Shown: positions 14,547-16,144 of the stretch, in pieces
Numbering within the stretch: position 1 is the first letter of the stretch
Layout of the letters: the number at the start of each line of letters is the position of its first letter
Assembly: GCA_002365865.1 (NCBI GenBank)
Contig: DFAQ01000055.1
Span: 1 to 16,144, forward strand
Length of the DNA stretch: 16,144 bases
Direction of reading: 5' to 3'
DNA from: Pelotomaculum sp. UBA3102
GTDB lineage: Bacteria > Bacillota > Desulfotomaculia > Desulfotomaculales > Pelotomaculaceae
Notes under the pieces: generated by a model
What the model saw: the letters and a program-made list of their open reading frames with translations, nothing else
Database searches by the model: none
Told to the model about the DNA's origin: nothing
Made by a program: the position numbers and the translations under genes

Positions 14547-15848
14547 ATGAGCAAGATATTGATTCAGGGTCCCGCGGTAATTACCATGGAAGGACCCGGC
14601 CGGATCTACGAAGATGGTGAAATTGCCGTTTCAGGGGACAGTATTGTTTCCGCCGGACCGCGTGGTTCTGCGCCGGAGGGGTTTGTCGCCCGGAAAGTGA
14701 TTGACGGGAGCGGAATGGTGGCCTTACCCGGCTTGGTCAACTGTCATACCCATGCAGCAATGACCTTATTGCGCAGCTATGCCGACGATATGCCTTTAAT
14801 GAAGTGGCTAAACGAAAAAATTTGGCCGGTGGAAAACAGGCTCCGGCCGGAGGATGTTTACTGGGGGACCATGCTGTGCTGTCTCGAAATGATCAAATCA
14901 GGTACCACTGCTTTTGCCGACATGTATTTTGAAATGGACCGGGTGGCACGTGCCGTTGAGCAAAGCGGCATGCGGGCCAGTCTTGCGAGAGGCATGGTGG
15001 GAGTGGGTCCGGATGCCCGGAAGGCCATTGATGAGAGTTTAAGTTTTGTCCGGGAGTGGCATGGCGCGGCCGGGGGCAGGATCAAGGTTATGTTCGGTCC
15101 TCATGCTCCCTATACCTGTCCGCCGGAATACTTACAGCAGGTAACCGAGCTGGCCGCGGACTATAATGTGGGAATTCATATTCACGTTGCCGAAACCAAA
15201 GATGAAGTGGAACAAATTCACGCCAATTATCATAAATCACCGGTAAAACACTTGCAGGCCACCGGTCTTTTCAAGGTCCCGGTTTTGGCCGCCCACTGCG
15301 TGCACGTTGATGAGGAAGACATAGAAATATTGGCTGCTGAAAAAGTGAAGGTCGCACACTGTCCGGAAAGTAATATGAAACTGGCCAGCGGTATCTCCCC
15401 GGTAACCGGTTTGTTAAAAGCCGGAGTGTTGGTGGGTTTGGGTACCGACGGGGCGGCCAGCAATAACAACCTGGATCTGTTGGAGGAAATGCGTACGGCA
15501 GCACTGCTGCAAAAAGTAGCTACCGGTGATCCCATGGTTCTGCCGGCTTATGAAACCTTGCAGATGGCCACCTGGAAAGGTGCGCAGGCTCTGGGCCTGT
15601 CCGGAGTGGGGCAGCTAAAGGCAGGAATGAAGGCGGACGTTATCCTGGTGAATTATCAACGCCCCCACCTCTGTCCCCGGCACGACCTGGTCGCCGACCT
15701 GGTTTATGCCGCCCAGTCCGCTGATGTGGAAACCGTGATTATTAACGGTGAGGTGGTTATGGAAGACAGAACGGTGTTAACCATGGATGAAGAGGAGGTT
15801 ATGGCCGGTGCCCGGCACTGTGCCTTGCGACTGGTGGAAAAAGAGTAA
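14547..15848 (+). CDS. mtaD: 5'-methylthioadenosine/S-adenosylhomocysteine deaminase
   Basis: MtaD hydrolyses the 6-amino group of MTA, SAH and often adenosine or 5'-deoxyadenosine, giving inosine-type products and ammonia. The 433-residue amidohydrolase has the metal site HTH (67/69), His213 in HIHVAET with Glu216 as proton relay, His250 in AAHCVH, and Asp301 in GTDGAAS. HCPESNMKLASGISPV (271-286) is typical of the MTA/SAH deaminase group (Thermotoga maritima TM0936 and methanogen DadD relatives) rather than guanine or chlorohydrolase branches. ATG 14547 follows AAAGGGGAGG (14534-14543). It is the last gene of the salvage cluster and makes functional sense of the unusual phosphorylase and hydrolase residues upstream. 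Confidence 0.94.
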   Translation: MSKILIQGPAVITMEGPGRIYEDGEIAVSGDSIVSAGPRGSAPEGFVARKVIDGSGMVALPGLVNCHTHAAMTLLRSYADDMPLMKWLNEKIWPVENRLRPEDVYWGTMLCCLEMIKSGTTAFADMYFEMDRVARAVEQSGMRASLARGMVGVGPDARKAIDESLSFVREWHGAAGGRIKVMFGPHAPYTCPPEYLQQVTELAADYNVGIHIHVAETKDEVEQIHANYHKSPVKHLQATGLFKVPVLAAHCVHVDEEDIEILAAEKVKVAHCPESNMKLASGISPVTGLLKAGVLVGLGTDGAASNNNLDLLEEMRTAALLQKVATGDPMVLPAYETLQMATWKGAQALGLSGVGQLKAGMKADVILVNYQRPHLCPRHDLVADLVYAAQSADVETVIINGEVVMEDRTVLTMDEEEVMAGARHCALRLVEKE

Positions 15849-15860
15849 CGGAATCTTTAT

Positions 15861-15903
15861 AAATTAATAACGGGTAAATTTACCTGTTATTAATTTTATT
15901 CTT
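15861..15903 (+). terminator. Long hairpin terminator after mtaD
   Basis: The arm at 15861-15878 (AAATTAATAACGGGTAAA) pairs with 15879-15896 (TTTACCTGTTATTAATTT), all Watson-Crick except one G-T pair, and is followed by TATTCTT. It ends the salvage cluster; being nearly symmetric it could also act for any opposing transcript. Confidence 0.8.
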
Positions 15904-15946
15904 GTAATAAAATAGGATATATTAGTGAAAATTGTTGGTGAACATT

Positions 15947-16144
15947 ATGTTTTACCGGTTTTGGTGCGGCAAACTGAGAAACTCACTGCTGGTTGTTTTT
16001 TTAATTCTTACCCTGGCGGTTGCTTTTGCAGGGGTTTTGGCAGACTATTATTATACCGACTGGAAAATTACCGAACACACCCTGGAAAATTTAAGTAACC
16101 TGTGCCGTATCCAGGCAGAGTTTATTGAAAGCTGGTTTTCGGAA
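15947..16144 (+). CDS. N-terminus of a membrane protein, probably a sensor (partial, runs off the window)
   Basis: ATG 15947, after GGTGAA (15937-15942), opens a frame that is still open at the window end (66 codons). It starts with a short basic cytoplasmic segment (MFYRFWCGKLRN) and one strong membrane helix (about residues 13-34, LLVVFLILTLAVAFAGVLAD). The next part, beginning YYYTDWKITEHTLENLSNLCRIQ and leading to AEFIESWFSE, resembles the membrane-proximal helix of extracytoplasmic Cache-type sensor domains. Histidine kinases, diguanylate cyclases and chemoreceptors all start this way, so the output domain cannot be named. It lies after a terminator, hence probably in its own unit. Confidence 0.7.
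   Translation, partial: MFYRFWCGKLRNSLLVVFLILTLAVAFAGVLADYYYTDWKITEHTLENLSNLCRIQAEFIESWFSE

Noticed and set aside
1..16144. CRISPR arrays, tRNA or rRNA genes, and long minus-strand genes
   Set aside because: No regularly spaced repeats, tRNA cloverleaf or rRNA segments were seen, and all long minus-strand frames lie opposite well-supported + strand genes without recognisable motifs.

Overview
The window looks like a chromosomal segment of a low-to-mid GC Firmicute of the Desulfotomaculum/Pelotomaculum (Peptococcaceae-like) kind. Four things point there: strong AGGAGG-type ribosome binding sites with many TTG and GTG starts, the DUF177-rpmF-fapR-plsX-fab gene order, an FMN-type enoyl reductase (FabK), and a GerMN-domain lipoprotein of the sort common in spore formers. 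This placement is inferred from gene content and order, not from a database search. All genes read on the + strand.

Layout. (1) 40-939: a GerMN-domain lipoprotein gene broken twice, by one extra T and by an exact 14-bp tandem duplication. (2) 969-1781: a near-perfect sigma-A promoter, a DUF177/YceD protein and ribosomal protein L32 (rpmF), closed by a hairpin terminator. (3) 1849-8789: the fatty-acid synthesis operon fapR-plsX-fabH-fabK-fabD-fabG-acpP-fabF. It has its own promoter, with a FapR-like operator at the transcription start and an intrinsic terminator between acpP and fabF. (4) About 8788-8911: a compact inverted/direct-repeat (REP- or MITE-like) element. (5) 8999-10703: rnc and ftsY, with no smc between them, then a terminator. 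(6) 10704-11398: a leader region with tiny ORFs and a small zinc-ribbon protein of unknown function. (7) 11399-15848: an S-adenosylmethionine by-product salvage cluster (an mtnP-type phosphorylase, mtnA, ahcY, mtaD), ending in a long hairpin terminator. (8) 15947 to the end: the N-terminus of a membrane protein, probably a sensor, cut by the window edge.

How the genes fit together. FapR should sense malonyl-CoA and repress the run that makes acyl-ACP (FabD, FabH, FabG, FabK, FabF, ACP) and passes acyl groups to phospholipid synthesis (PlsX). The salvage cluster processes the two nucleoside by-products of SAM, methylthioadenosine (MTA) and S-adenosylhomocysteine (SAH). Residue-level reading suggests that it works after deamination. 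The phosphorylase has Asn/Ala where MTA phosphorylases have Asp/Asp, the hydrolase has Glu/Lys where classical SAH hydrolases have Thr/Glu around the adenine, and an MTA/SAH deaminase gene sits in the same cluster. This would be an inosine-type route (MTA to MTI, SAH to SIH, then cleavage). Its parts have precedents in Pseudomonas and methanogens, but the combination in one bacterial cluster is the most interesting hypothesis here. There is no gene-free stretch longer than about 300 bases.
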